From Candidatus Mcinerneyibacterium aminivorans (GTDB lineage: Bacteria; Macinerneyibacteriota; Macinerneyibacteria; Macinerneyibacteriales; Macinerneyibacteriaceae), in NCBI GenBank assembly GCA_008086245.1, contig VSIX01000058.1, forward strand, positions 1-64,000: a stretch of DNA of 64,000 nucleotides, written 5' to 3'. The position numbers were made by a program, and so were the translations under genes. The notes beneath the pieces are model-generated. The model was not told where the DNA came from. It saw nothing but the letters and a program-made list of their open reading frames with translations, and searched no databases. This document shows positions 44,644 through 53,093 of the stretch, piece by piece (the stretch's first letter is position 1; each line of letters starts with the position of its first letter).

Positions 44644-44889
44644 CTACATATAATCAATAATATCTTCTGACCATTCGGAATCATCAGTCCCCGGTTCGGG
44701 CATTCCATCTGGCAACATATTATCGGGGACATAATCCATATTATGATCTTCTGTAATCTTTTTTACTACACATTGTTCAAAATTACCATTACAAAAACGA
44801 TTTACAAACCCTTCAAGAAGAGTTTTATCATCTATATTTTGATATTTTTCATAAAATTTACACTGATCTAAAAGCGGGCATTCAGCCAT
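44644..44889 (-). CDS. Small four-Cys protein, 81 aa
   Basis: An 81-residue soluble acidic protein with cysteines 4, 10, 33 and 40 in the pattern CPLLDQC and RFCNGNFEQC, followed by MLPDGMPEPGTDDSEW. The C-x5-C ... YC/FC-x6-C layout recalls a small domain of anaerobes (CPFF-type, followed by YCLGDFSSCARYM), possibly metal- or Fe-S-binding; that resemblance is from memory. AAAGGAGGT precedes the ATG. It lies between acyl-CoA synthetase and mfd. Confidence 0.6.
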   Translation of the reverse strand: MAECPLLDQCKFYEKYQNIDDKTLLEGFVNRFCNGNFEQCVVKKITEDHNMDYVPDNMLPDGMPEPGTDDSEWSEDIIDYM

Positions 44890-44903
44890 TTTAACCTCCT
44901 TTA

Positions 44904-46574
44904 TTATACTTTCCTCTTATCTTCCATAAATAAATATCTTTTAATTTTTCTTGTGGAAGTCTTTGGAAATTCTTCTTTTCTTAACTTTATGTTCCTAATT
45001 CGTTTATAACCGGCCATCAATTTATTCATCTCATTGATTTCATCTTTAAGAACATCATAAATATACTCATCGGTAATCTCCTGCTGCTCATTTTGCTGGG
45101 CTAAAACATCAAATTCTTCATAGTTTGGATATATAATAGCTTCAGGTTCCCCATCTCCTATTACTAATACTTCTTCAATAAAATCACTTTCCAGTAATTT
45201 TTCTTCAATCTCTTCGGGATAAATATTTTTACCTCCCTTAGAAACGATAACATTCTTTAATCTTCCCTTGATATACAGTTTTTCATCTTTGAGATATCCG
45301 AAATCTCCTGTGTAGAACCAGCCCCGTTTAAGAACTTCTTTTGTCTTTTTTTTCTCTTTATAATATCCTTTCATAATATTTGGTCCTCTGGCCACAATTT
45401 CTCCAATGCCACTATCATCTGGATTATAAATTCTGATTTTAATATTTTCAAGGGGGCTTCCCACAGAACAAAAATCAATATCTTTGGGGCTAACACATGA
45501 TAAAACAGGAGCGGTTTCTGTCAGGCCATATCCCTGTAAAATTGGGACCCCCATTAAATAAAAGAATTTAGATATATATGGAGGTAGTGCAGCTCCACCG
45601 GAAACAAAAAATTTAACATTTTCAAATCCAATCTTTTTTAAAATCGGTTTAAATATAAATTTTGTACCATTTAATGACTTATCAAATTTTCTTTTTATTT
45701 TTCCTATAAAGAAAAGCAGCTTAATAAAGAATCTCTTCAATTTACTCATTTTTTTTATTTTTCGATTTATACTATTATATATTTTTTCAAAAATTAGAGG
45801 GACCCCAATCATTTTTGTAATAGAAGCTTCCTTCATAGTCTTAATTATATCCCGGCTTGTTAAAGAAGGAGAGAATACCAGGGTAGACCCGCTATAAATG
45901 TTTGTCAGAAAACCGGCAGTAAGTTCATAAGCATGATTTACAGGTAAAAATGATAGGAAATTATCTTCCGGATATATTTTTAATCTTTTTTCGATATCTG
46001 TAATATTGCTTATAATATTATTATGGGTTAAAATAACCCCCTTTGTTTTTCCCGTTGTCCCAGAGGTGTATAAATATACTGCTTCTTCATTTCTTTTTAT
46101 TTCTCCTAAAGGAAATTCTTCATTTGTTTTATCCATGAGATCATAAATATTATTTTTTGAGTTGTAATCCAGGATAAACATTTCATTCAAAAACTCTAAA
46201 TCTTCTTCAATTTCTTCTATCAATGTAGCATACTTTTCATCAAGAAATAGAGCTTTAAGTTCAGAATCATTTAAGATATGTTTGATTTCATTTTGCTCAA
46301 GGAGTCTATCAATCGGAATGGTAATAAATCCCTGAAGCTGAATTGCAAAAAAAGCTATACTCCATTCAGGAGAGTTTCTTCCCATAATTCCTATTTTATC
46401 CCCTTTTTTATACCCTTTCCTAATCAAATAATTTGATAGTTTTCTGCTATAATACAAAATATCATCAAATGTATACTCATCATATGTATTGGAATTTTTT
46501 CTTTTTATTTTCAATGCAACATTATCGCCATATTTCTCAGCAGAATTAATAATTATATCTCTTAAAGACTTCAT
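44904..46574 (-). CDS. Long-chain acyl-CoA synthetase (AMP-forming)
   Basis: A 556-residue adenylate-forming enzyme. Motif A3 is VYLYTSGTTGKTKGVILTHNN (residues 164-184), A5 is QGYGLTETAPVLSC near 340, A7 is FYTGDFGYL and A10 GGKNIYPEEIEE with the C-terminal catalytic Lys in KTSTRKIKRY. The FadD-like layout suggests fatty acid activation, though the acyl substrate is not fixed. It starts with a 4-base overlap with the STAS gene, so it is translationally tied to the partner-switching module, an uncommon combination. Confidence 0.9.
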   Translation of the reverse strand: MKSLRDIIINSAEKYGDNVALKIKRKNSNTYDEYTFDDILYYSRKLSNYLIRKGYKKGDKIGIMGRNSPEWSIAFFAIQLQGFITIPIDRLLEQNEIKHILNDSELKALFLDEKYATLIEEIEEDLEFLNEMFILDYNSKNNIYDLMDKTNEEFPLGEIKRNEEAVYLYTSGTTGKTKGVILTHNNIISNITDIEKRLKIYPEDNFLSFLPVNHAYELTAGFLTNIYSGSTLVFSPSLTSRDIIKTMKEASITKMIGVPLIFEKIYNSINRKIKKMSKLKRFFIKLLFFIGKIKRKFDKSLNGTKFIFKPILKKIGFENVKFFVSGGAALPPYISKFFYLMGVPILQGYGLTETAPVLSCVSPKDIDFCSVGSPLENIKIRIYNPDDSGIGEIVARGPNIMKGYYKEKKKTKEVLKRGWFYTGDFGYLKDEKLYIKGRLKNVIVSKGGKNIYPEEIEEKLLESDFIEEVLVIGDGEPEAIIYPNYEEFDVLAQQNEQQEITDEYIYDVLKDEINEMNKLMAGYKRIRNIKLRKEEFPKTSTRKIKRYLFMEDKRKV

Positions 46575-46918
46575 AACTTAACCTTTTTTTTCCCTTCCTC
46601 TATTTTGCCATATATTTTAAACATTTTATTAAATCCGGCAAGATTTAAAATTTTGGTTAATTTTTTATTTTTATTTACTAAAGCCAGATCTCCACCCTTT
46701 TTATTAAGAATTGATCTTGCAGATAAAAGTACTCCCAGTCCCGAACTATCAATATAGTTGAGATTTGAAACTACAAAGAGAACATACTTCCAACCCTTGG
46801 GAAGCAATTCATTCTTTATCATTTTAATCACTTCATTTTTATTATTTACATCCAGAGCACCTTCAAATTTAACAACAGCTACTCTTTTGCTATTATCATA
46901 TTTTATATTATAATCCAT
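46571..46918 (-). CDS. STAS-domain anti-sigma factor antagonist
   Basis: A 115-residue SpoIIAA/RsbV-like protein. The phosphorylatable Ser lies in YIDSSGLGVLLSARSIL (Ser58 or Ser59), preceded by the usual VVSNLN strand. In partner switching, an RsbW-like kinase phosphorylates it and a PP2C phosphatase removes the phosphate. It begins at the RsbW stop (one-base overlap) and overlaps the acyl-CoA synthetase start by 4 bases. Confidence 0.9.
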   Translation of the reverse strand: MDYNIKYDNSKRVAVVKFEGALDVNNKNEVIKMIKNELLPKGWKYVLFVVSNLNYIDSSGLGVLLSARSILNKKGGDLALVNKNKKLTKILNLAGFNKMFKIYGKIEEGKKKVKL

Positions 46919-47349
46919 TATACTCCTCTACTTATATTTATCTCTTTTTCCATAATTAAAGTAGTTCTATTCCCTTCAAAAATATAACTTATATTATCCA
47001 TAAGCTCTTTCATTATGAAAATACCTCTTCCGTTTTTATTAGATAAATTTTCTTCCAGGGTAGGGTCAATTATCATATCTGGATTAAATCCCGTACCTCT
47101 ATCTTCTATAATAATCTTAAATATATTTTTTTCAAGAATTAAAGAAACACCTACCTTCTTTTTAATATCATTTTTGTTTCCATGTTTAATAGCATTAACA
47201 ACTCCCTCAACCAGTGCAAGAACTATGTAATCACTATCAATTTGACCTTCTAAATTATTTATTTTTACATATCTCCAAAAAGCCGTTTCAACAAGTTTTA
47301 AATATATACATCTGCTGGGAATTTCCAGTTTTAATTTGTTAGAGCTCAT
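46918..47349 (-). CDS. Anti-sigma factor serine kinase, RsbW/SpoIIAB-like
   Basis: A 143-residue GHKL-fold ATPase: N-box ALVEGVVNAIKHGN (about 46-60), G1 box DRGTGFNPDM and G2 NGRGIFIM. Proteins of this type bind a sigma factor or target and phosphorylate a STAS antagonist. No sigma-B-like gene is adjacent, so the output may be elsewhere or not a sigma factor. Its start overlaps the phosphatase stop by one base. Confidence 0.9.
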   Translation of the reverse strand: MSSNKLKLEIPSRCIYLKLVETAFWRYVKINNLEGQIDSDYIVLALVEGVVNAIKHGNKNDIKKKVGVSLILEKNIFKIIIEDRGTGFNPDMIIDPTLEENLSNKNGRGIFIMKELMDNISYIFEGNRTTLIMEKEINISRGV

Positions 47350-48590
47350 TATTTTTTCCTAAAACCTAAAAGGGTCATATCATCATGAGGATTGTAATTG
47401 CAATATTTTAATACTCTATCAAATAAAAGTTTATCTAATTCTTTATAATTATAATTGATGAATCTTATTAAGTCATTTTTTAATTTATTTTCTTCATACA
47501 TTTCAGATCTTTCATTGGTAGCCTCTGTAATCCCATCTGTCACCATAACCAGGGTATCTTCTGGGTTTATATCAATTGATTTTATCTCATATTTATAATT
47601 TTTAATAATTCCCACAGGAATATCATTTGAAGCAATTTTATTATAATTATTTTTTTTATCAATCAATATGGGATAAACATGTCCTGCATTCACATATTTA
47701 AAAGTATTTTTTTCGGTATTTAAAATGCCAAGAATCATTGTTATAAAAATACTACTCTCAGTATCTTCATATATATTCTTATTTATAAAATTTATAGCAT
47801 CAACCAAATTTAAATTAAAGTGATTTGCAGTTTTGAGATAAGATCTTAATGCTGACATTATTATCGAAGTGGGAACTCCTTTACCACTTACATCTGCTAT
47901 AGCAAAAAAATATTCATTCTCACCATTTTGTAGAATATCGTAATAATCCCCACCTACAGCTTTACATGATCGGTAGTTATACATATACTCATATCCTTTA
48001 ATATCAATAGAATGTTTTCCAATCAATTTTTTTTGAATTTTTTCAGCTACCCTCAGCTCACTTTCATATCTTTCTTTTTCAAGGGCATTTTTATGCCACA
48101 GGGCATTTCTTATATTAAGAGAGGCTAAATCTGAAAATACTTCCAGAAGTTTTAATTCATCTTCAGAAAAAGTCCCTGCAGTTTTCTTGTTCAAAACCTC
48201 TATTACTCCAAATACATCATTTCCATTGTAAACCGGTGCTCCCATTATAGATTTGGTTGTAAAATTAGATTTTTTGTCCACTCCGCTATAAAACCTTTTA
48301 TCCTCTTTTACATTCTTTACAAGAAGAGGTTTATTATTTTTGATAATCCAGCCTGCAATTCCCTTATCAGCAGGCACCCTTATCTCTTTGACAATATCGC
48401 CCTTTTCTCCTGTTGCAACATCAAAGTATAATTCATTTTTTTCTTTATCCAGAAATAACAATGAACTTGCTTCAGCGTTGAAAATTTTTTTTGTTTGTTG
48501 TATAATGATTTTTTTTATTTTTTCAAAATCAAGAGAAGAATTTAAAAGCTTAACTACATCTATAAGCTGCTTATAAATTTCTTTTTTCAT
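47349..48590 (-). CDS. GAF-domain PP2C phosphatase, RsbU/SpoIIE-like
   Basis: A 413-residue protein. Residues 20-170 form a GAF sensor domain (SLLFLDKEKNELYFDVATGE, GVIEVLNKKTAGTF), linked by a coil to a PP2C-type SpoIIE phosphatase (about 195-413) with VGGDYYDIL, FAIADVSGKGVPTS, YVNAGHVYPI and VMVTDGITEA carrying the metal-binding Asp residues. It should dephosphorylate the STAS protein when the GAF domain senses a signal. Its start lies within the end of the ValRS-like gene, with GAAGGTG before the ATG. Confidence 0.92.
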   Translation of the reverse strand: MKKEIYKQLIDVVKLLNSSLDFEKIKKIIIQQTKKIFNAEASSLLFLDKEKNELYFDVATGEKGDIVKEIRVPADKGIAGWIIKNNKPLLVKNVKEDKRFYSGVDKKSNFTTKSIMGAPVYNGNDVFGVIEVLNKKTAGTFSEDELKLLEVFSDLASLNIRNALWHKNALEKERYESELRVAEKIQKKLIGKHSIDIKGYEYMYNYRSCKAVGGDYYDILQNGENEYFFAIADVSGKGVPTSIIMSALRSYLKTANHFNLNLVDAINFINKNIYEDTESSIFITMILGILNTEKNTFKYVNAGHVYPILIDKKNNYNKIASNDIPVGIIKNYKYEIKSIDINPEDTLVMVTDGITEATNERSEMYEENKLKNDLIRFINYNYKELDKLLFDRVLKYCNYNPHDDMTLLGFRKK

Positions 48591-50763
48591 TTACACCTTC
48601 TTCATTTCCAACAATTTCCTCAAGTATTTCAATATATTTATCTAATTGATTTTTCTTGGTTAAAAAATTTTTAATTTCCTCTCTTTTTCTCTTAATCACA
48701 TTCCCGGGAGCTTTATTAAGAAAGTCAAAATCAAATAATTTCAATCTATTTCTTATTATTTTAACTTTTAAATCTTCAAGTTCTTTCTTAAAATATTGTA
48801 TATTATTTCTAATTCTTCCCAGATCAAATATTGGAAGATAAATTACAAAATCATCACTTTTAAGGGCAAGTCTTTTATTAGGCATTTCTTTTTCATCATA
48901 AACTTTAATATTATTTATATTGAGAAAATTTATAAGATATTTAGAGTTGATTTTTAATGTCTCCATCAACACATTATTTTCAGTTTTTACCCATACTACG
49001 ATTTCCTTTTCATTTCCTACTTTTAATATATTCTTCCCCTCAGTAACTTTTTTAATAAATTTTCTGATGAATTTTTCTTCATCCAGCTCATCTTCATAAT
49101 TGTAATCCTCCCGGTAGGAAGGAAACTTAAGAGGATAATTGTGATAATCAAGTAAGAATGGGGATATAAACAATATCAGTTCCTTATAAAAATAATAAGC
49201 AACCCTATAAGTATAAACATCAAGTTCAAGGTCAATATTGTTTAAATATTGATAAATATTGCTGTTTGCTTTTTGAATTGTTCTATATAAATTATCGATA
49301 TATGTAATCAAATTACCTTTTTCAGAAGCCTTTTTTTGATTAAGAATTAATTTTTGTAAAATTGTAGTTATATATTTTTCAATATAAAAGTCTGTTCTAA
49401 GATCCAGCTCTTCCAATTTTTGCTTCAAATCCCTTTTAAATAATTTCCCCCAGACATAGTAAAATTTTTCTATTTTATCCAATTTGCTTTTCATACCGTT
49501 AATACTTTCACTTTTAAAAGAAGTTTTTGCTATTAAATGCATTTTTTTGAATATATTATCAAAATTAGTTTGCGATCTTTTAAAGTTCAAACTGCCTGAA
49601 AGATAAACAAAGTTTTTTATTTCAAGTTCGGTATTTAATACTCTCGATAAAATTTTATTTATATCCTCTATCAAATCTTTTTTTTCTCTTCTTAATAAAT
49701 AGTATTTAATAATCCCCTCAAGATAAAAAGGTATAACATATTTGAGAATCTCGTTCCCCACCGAAACATTTTCAGTTTTTAGATCATTTCCACATTTGGG
49801 ACAGATTTCGGCAGGGGTAAAAGTATAATAATCGCAAATACTGCAGTTGTGAACCTCAATTACTGTATTTTTTTTATAATCATCTTCATCGGATTGATTC
49901 AAAGGTAAAATATAATTTTTTGTTTTTAAATTATAATTCTGCCCAAGTTCATTAAAATCTACATAATAGCTTTTAATAAGTTTTTTTCTCACTTTCTGAT
50001 TGCATTTTTTACAATATTTTGTTTCAATATTTTCTTTAATTTTCTGCTCATAGGCACCATTAATTTTTAAATCCTTTTCCAATTTATTGGGGTTTTCTCT
50101 ATATGTATCTATCAAATCATGCGTTTTATCCAATTTACTATTTAATTTTTGTTTTTCATATTCAAAATCTTCAACAAATACTTCGGGTCTATTAAGATTG
50201 TCGACCTGAAAAACCGGCACTCTTTTGCCCAAAATGGGAAGAATAGCCTTTCTATTTGAGAAATCGCTTCCTTTTAATCCAAAGCTGCTAGCCCGGATAA
50301 TATCAGTTAAATCTGTAACATTTATAACCAATGGTTTAACCATTTTTTCTACATTTAATTTAACGGAGTGAACAAATATTTCTTCCTGTTTTGTGTAATA
50401 ATCGTATTTATTTAAGAAACTCCCGCAATTAGAACAGAAATACTGTTTTAAATAACCCTGATGTATATTAATATCCTCATTTTCTTCCATAATAACATAT
50501 AAATTATTAATTTTTTTATTAAAAGATTTTGTTAAAGCAAAATCCTGGTCAAATAGAATTTTATAATCATCGGTAAACTCTTTTAGTTTATCTTCATTGT
50601 CCTTATTTAAAAAATAAAAGTTATGAAAGATTAAATCATCAATTTCAAATTTTTTATTAATTTTATTTAAAATATCAGCATATAATAAAGAATAATTTAT
50701 ATTTTCATTTACACTTTCAAAAACTGGTTCATAAAAAATATTTTGTAATTTACCATTCTTCAT
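48571..50763 (-). CDS. Degenerate valyl-tRNA synthetase-like protein
   Basis: A 730-residue protein that I align by eye with full-length ValRS (about 880). Residues 17-32 (SVNENINYSLLYADIL) fall on the HIGH helix, but HIGH reads NENI. Residues 110-113 (CSNC), 251-254 (CKKC), 307-310 (CSIC) and 321-324 (CPKC) match the Zn-type cysteine pairs of Thermus-like ValRS. Residues 144-185 (KPLVINVTDL, ILPILGKRVPVF) match the editing domain entry. The KMSKS site reads FKRSQ (394-398). Residues about 650-720 match the C-terminal coiled coil (VYLPIFDLGRI, LNKAPGNVIKRKREE). Both catalytic signatures are lost, so it should not charge tRNA. It overlaps amrA by 4 and the RsbU-like gene by 20 bases. Function unknown. 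Confidence 0.82.
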   Translation of the reverse strand: MKNGKLQNIFYEPVFESVNENINYSLLYADILNKINKKFEIDDLIFHNFYFLNKDNEDKLKEFTDDYKILFDQDFALTKSFNKKINNLYVIMEENEDINIHQGYLKQYFCSNCGSFLNKYDYYTKQEEIFVHSVKLNVEKMVKPLVINVTDLTDIIRASSFGLKGSDFSNRKAILPILGKRVPVFQVDNLNRPEVFVEDFEYEKQKLNSKLDKTHDLIDTYRENPNKLEKDLKINGAYEQKIKENIETKYCKKCNQKVRKKLIKSYYVDFNELGQNYNLKTKNYILPLNQSDEDDYKKNTVIEVHNCSICDYYTFTPAEICPKCGNDLKTENVSVGNEILKYVIPFYLEGIIKYYLLRREKKDLIEDINKILSRVLNTELEIKNFVYLSGSLNFKRSQTNFDNIFKKMHLIAKTSFKSESINGMKSKLDKIEKFYYVWGKLFKRDLKQKLEELDLRTDFYIEKYITTILQKLILNQKKASEKGNLITYIDNLYRTIQKANSNIYQYLNNIDLELDVYTYRVAYYFYKELILFISPFLLDYHNYPLKFPSYREDYNYEDELDEEKFIRKFIKKVTEGKNILKVGNEKEIVVWVKTENNVLMETLKINSKYLINFLNINNIKVYDEKEMPNKRLALKSDDFVIYLPIFDLGRIRNNIQYFKKELEDLKVKIIRNRLKLFDFDFLNKAPGNVIKRKREEIKNFLTKKNQLDKYIEILEEIVGNEEGVNEKRNL

Positions 50764-51323
50764 CTTTTTTCAATCAGCTCACTTTCACTGAACACATCAG
50801 CTTCAAACCTAAATATTTCAACATTTTCATCTTCATAACAGTTTTTATTTAACCCAGCTTTCCAGCATGTATTCTGTAAAAATGTAGTACTATCCCAGTT
50901 ATTATCAGTTGCTACCTGGGGTAATAAAACACCTGAAGAAAAGCCCTTTTGAATTAATAAGCCATCTCTTCCAGCTTTAATATCTTCAACCCCATCTATT
51001 TTTATCAGTTTTGATAAAATAGAAATTTCGATATTTAAATCTTCTAATTCATTTTTAGTAACAGGAGAAAACCGGGGGTCTTTGAAAGCTGCTGATTTAG
51101 CCATTTTAATAATTGAATTCCATATTGTATCTATTGGTTTTATATACCCTATACATCCCCTAAGTTTATTTTCATTATTTAATGTTACAAATACCCCTCT
51201 TTTTTTATTAAATATTTTATTTTTATTTTCCAATTTATGATTTTTAGCTAACAGCTCATTTTCCAGAACATTTCTAGCAAGAGTTAAAAGCTCTTTCTTC
51301 TCTTTATCCATCAATTTAAACAT
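50760..51323 (-). CDS. amrA: AMMECR1 domain protein (AmrA)
   Basis: A 187-residue AMMECR1-family protein of the AmmeMemoRadiSam system. The motifs GVFVTLNNENKLRGCIGYI, AFKDPRFSPVTKNELEDL, and SGVLLPQVATDNNWDSTTFL match the family. Its Memo-like (AmrB) and radical-SAM (AmrS) partners are not in the window. AGGAGGT before the ATG at 51323 selects this start over an in-frame start at 51359. It overlaps the ValRS-like gene by 4 bases, tightly coupling the two. The molecular function of AmrA is still unclear. Confidence 0.9.
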   Translation of the reverse strand: MFKLMDKEKKELLTLARNVLENELLAKNHKLENKNKIFNKKRGVFVTLNNENKLRGCIGYIKPIDTIWNSIIKMAKSAAFKDPRFSPVTKNELEDLNIEISILSKLIKIDGVEDIKAGRDGLLIQKGFSSGVLLPQVATDNNWDSTTFLQNTCWKAGLNKNCYEDENVEIFRFEADVFSESELIEKR

Positions 51324-51327
51324 TTCA

Positions 51328-52284
51328 CTACCTCCTTTTCCAAAAATGTAACCGGGCAAGATATATTATAGCATAAAAAGCTGATAAGATAATTAAAACA
51401 TAGGTAATAAAACCCAAAATATAAAAATTATTTGTTGAATAATGTTTTTTAAATATTTTTGATGTATTTTTTGATTTAATTCTTTTGTGTTTATTAATAT
51501 CATAGGTATAAAGTTCATTATTTTGTTTATTTAAAACAAAAATTTTATTACGGTATATTTGTATAGAAGCAGGATGTATGAACTGCATATTTGATTCATA
51601 CAATTTCTTCTTAATCAAATCATATATATAGAATCTGGCTTTTTTAAAATTTTCAGAAACACCAGCAAATAGCATTTTATTATTAGAAACAACTATACTA
51701 TCTAAAGTCATATTCCTGCCCATATCCTTATTTTTAAAATCTATATAAACTTTATTTTCATCGTCCTTAATTATTTTTTCCTTAAAAATTGAGTAAAATA
51801 TCTTCCCCCCTTTAGTAAAAAAACAGTAAGGAATATTCTCAAATTTTTTTGTATCTTTTACTGTAAAATCAGAATTCAAAATATCGACTTTTTTTTGACT
51901 CTTTAATACCCCATAATATTCATTATTAATGAAATTTAATTTCAGATATCTTTTCAAATTATATTTTTCTTTTATCCTGTTTTCGGCTATTTCTGCTATT
52001 TCGTTATTGGGTCTGGAATAAAGAAATAATTTTTTGTTAGTTTTAATTATTTTATTATAGGGCTCTTTCAGAGATATTAACTTTTTTTTTTGGCTATTGT
52101 TAAAATTATACTGATTCAACCCGTGGCTATCAAGAACATAAACTATATCATTTTGAACCAAAAAATCCTCGACCCTTGTTGATTTTGAAATTTTAATTTT
52201 TAAATAAATATTTAACAGTATTGAAACAACCAGAACGGTTAAAACATAGGGGAGATATTTTTTAATTATTATCATCCTCCACAT
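51328..52284 (-). CDS. Membrane-anchored protein with propeller-like extracytoplasmic region
   Basis: A protein of about 318 residues with an N-terminal membrane helix (KYLPYVLTVLVVSILLNIY) and a C-terminal one (YILGFITYVLIILSAFYAIIY). Between them, about 220 residues form repeated short strands (for example YNFNNSQKKKLISL, YCFFTKGGKIFYSIF, KLYESNMQFIHPASI), as in a beta-propeller-like fold. I recognise no family. The start is uncertain: the gene overlaps the end of the upstream 113-aa gene, and the GGAGG in the overlap is too close to the nearest ATG. Confidence 0.6.
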   Translation of the reverse strand: MWRMIIIKKYLPYVLTVLVVSILLNIYLKIKISKSTRVEDFLVQNDIVYVLDSHGLNQYNFNNSQKKKLISLKEPYNKIIKTNKKLFLYSRPNNEIAEIAENRIKEKYNLKRYLKLNFINNEYYGVLKSQKKVDILNSDFTVKDTKKFENIPYCFFTKGGKIFYSIFKEKIIKDDENKVYIDFKNKDMGRNMTLDSIVVSNNKMLFAGVSENFKKARFYIYDLIKKKLYESNMQFIHPASIQIYRNKIFVLNKQNNELYTYDINKHKRIKSKNTSKIFKKHYSTNNFYILGFITYVLIILSAFYAIIYLARLHFWKRR

Positions 52285-52603
52285 TAAATACTTCATTTAA
52301 AAAATTTTCCATTAGTTCATCTTTTGGTTCTTCGGAGGGAGCTTTTCTTTCAATACTATCAGGTTTTTCAGTTGTTTTTATTTCTTTTAGAACTTCCTTG
52401 TGCTGTCTTTTTAATTTATCATTAATTTTGTTTACAAATCTTGCTGTAGGACCATCAAATATCAATTTTTTCTTTTTACTTCCGATTATAGCCCCTTTAT
52501 CAAAGATAAGAGTTAAAATAACTTTTTTACTCTTTATAAATTCCGTTTGCACATGAATTTTTTTATTTTTATAGGTCAGATTAGTATTCTTTCCCTGTAT
52601 CAT
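52262..52603 (-). CDS. Small protein with conserved VQTE-type domain
   Basis: A 113-residue protein. Residues 1-60 (LTYKNKKIHVQTEFIKSKKV, ILTLIFDKGAIIGSKKKKL) resemble a short beta domain common in other bacteria with the FHVQTED signature; the rest is a charged helical tail rich in Glu and Lys. Function unknown. It follows rimI with a 40-base gap; GGGAGG precedes its ATG. Confidence 0.6.
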   Translation of the reverse strand: MIQGKNTNLTYKNKKIHVQTEFIKSKKVILTLIFDKGAIIGSKKKKLIFDGPTARFVNKINDKLKRQHKEVLKEIKTTEKPDSIERKAPSEEPKDELMENFLNEVFNVEDDNN

Positions 52604-52643
52604 ATCGAAACCTCCCAGTTATTATAATATACCATTTTATAAA

Positions 52644-53093
52644 TTAGTTTTCAAGATTAAACCACATTCGAAAAGCATTTTCATTGTTATTTTTATAATA
52701 GTTTTTTAAGACTTCTACTATCTTATAATTGAATTTTCTATAGAGTTTGATTGCTCTTTCATTTGAGATTCTCACCTCGAGAAATATATTTTTTATTTTG
52801 TTTTTTTTTAGAATTTTATGGATATTCAAAAGAAAAAAAGTCCCATATCCCATATTTTGTTTTGAAGGTAAAACAGCAAAATTCTTAATGTGGGATAGAT
52901 TATATTTATAAATTAAACTTATTATTGAAAAACCAATTAATTCTTCATCCACAAATAATCCATATACTTCTGTATAAGAATTTTCAAATTCATTTTTTAA
53001 AAATCGTTTTGTCCAGGGATATTCAAAACATTTTTTTTCGATTTCAAAAATCTCATCAACCCATGACTCATTTAGAATTTTTATTTTTTTCAT
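52644..53093 (-). CDS. rimI: Ribosomal protein alanine N-acetyltransferase, RimI-like
   Basis: A 149-residue GNAT enzyme. It has the acetyl-CoA-binding loop LPSKQNMGYGTFFLLNI and the later FLEVRISNERAIKLYRKFNY, which is characteristic of RimI. The start FEIEKKCFEYPWTKRF is the substrate-binding N-terminus of the family. It overlaps tsaB by 26 bases in the usual tsaE-tsaB-rimI arrangement; substrate (S18 or others) is inferred. Confidence 0.9.
   Translation of the reverse strand: MKKIKILNESWVDEIFEIEKKCFEYPWTKRFLKNEFENSYTEVYGLFVDEELIGFSIISLIYKYNLSHIKNFAVLPSKQNMGYGTFFLLNIHKILKKNKIKNIFLEVRISNERAIKLYRKFNYKIVEVLKNYYKNNNENAFRMWFNLEN

Noticed and set aside
48571-50763. Functional valyl-tRNA synthetase
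   Set aside because: Neither HIGH nor KMSKS is present, and the active-site segments between them are lost; only the scaffold is ValRS-like.
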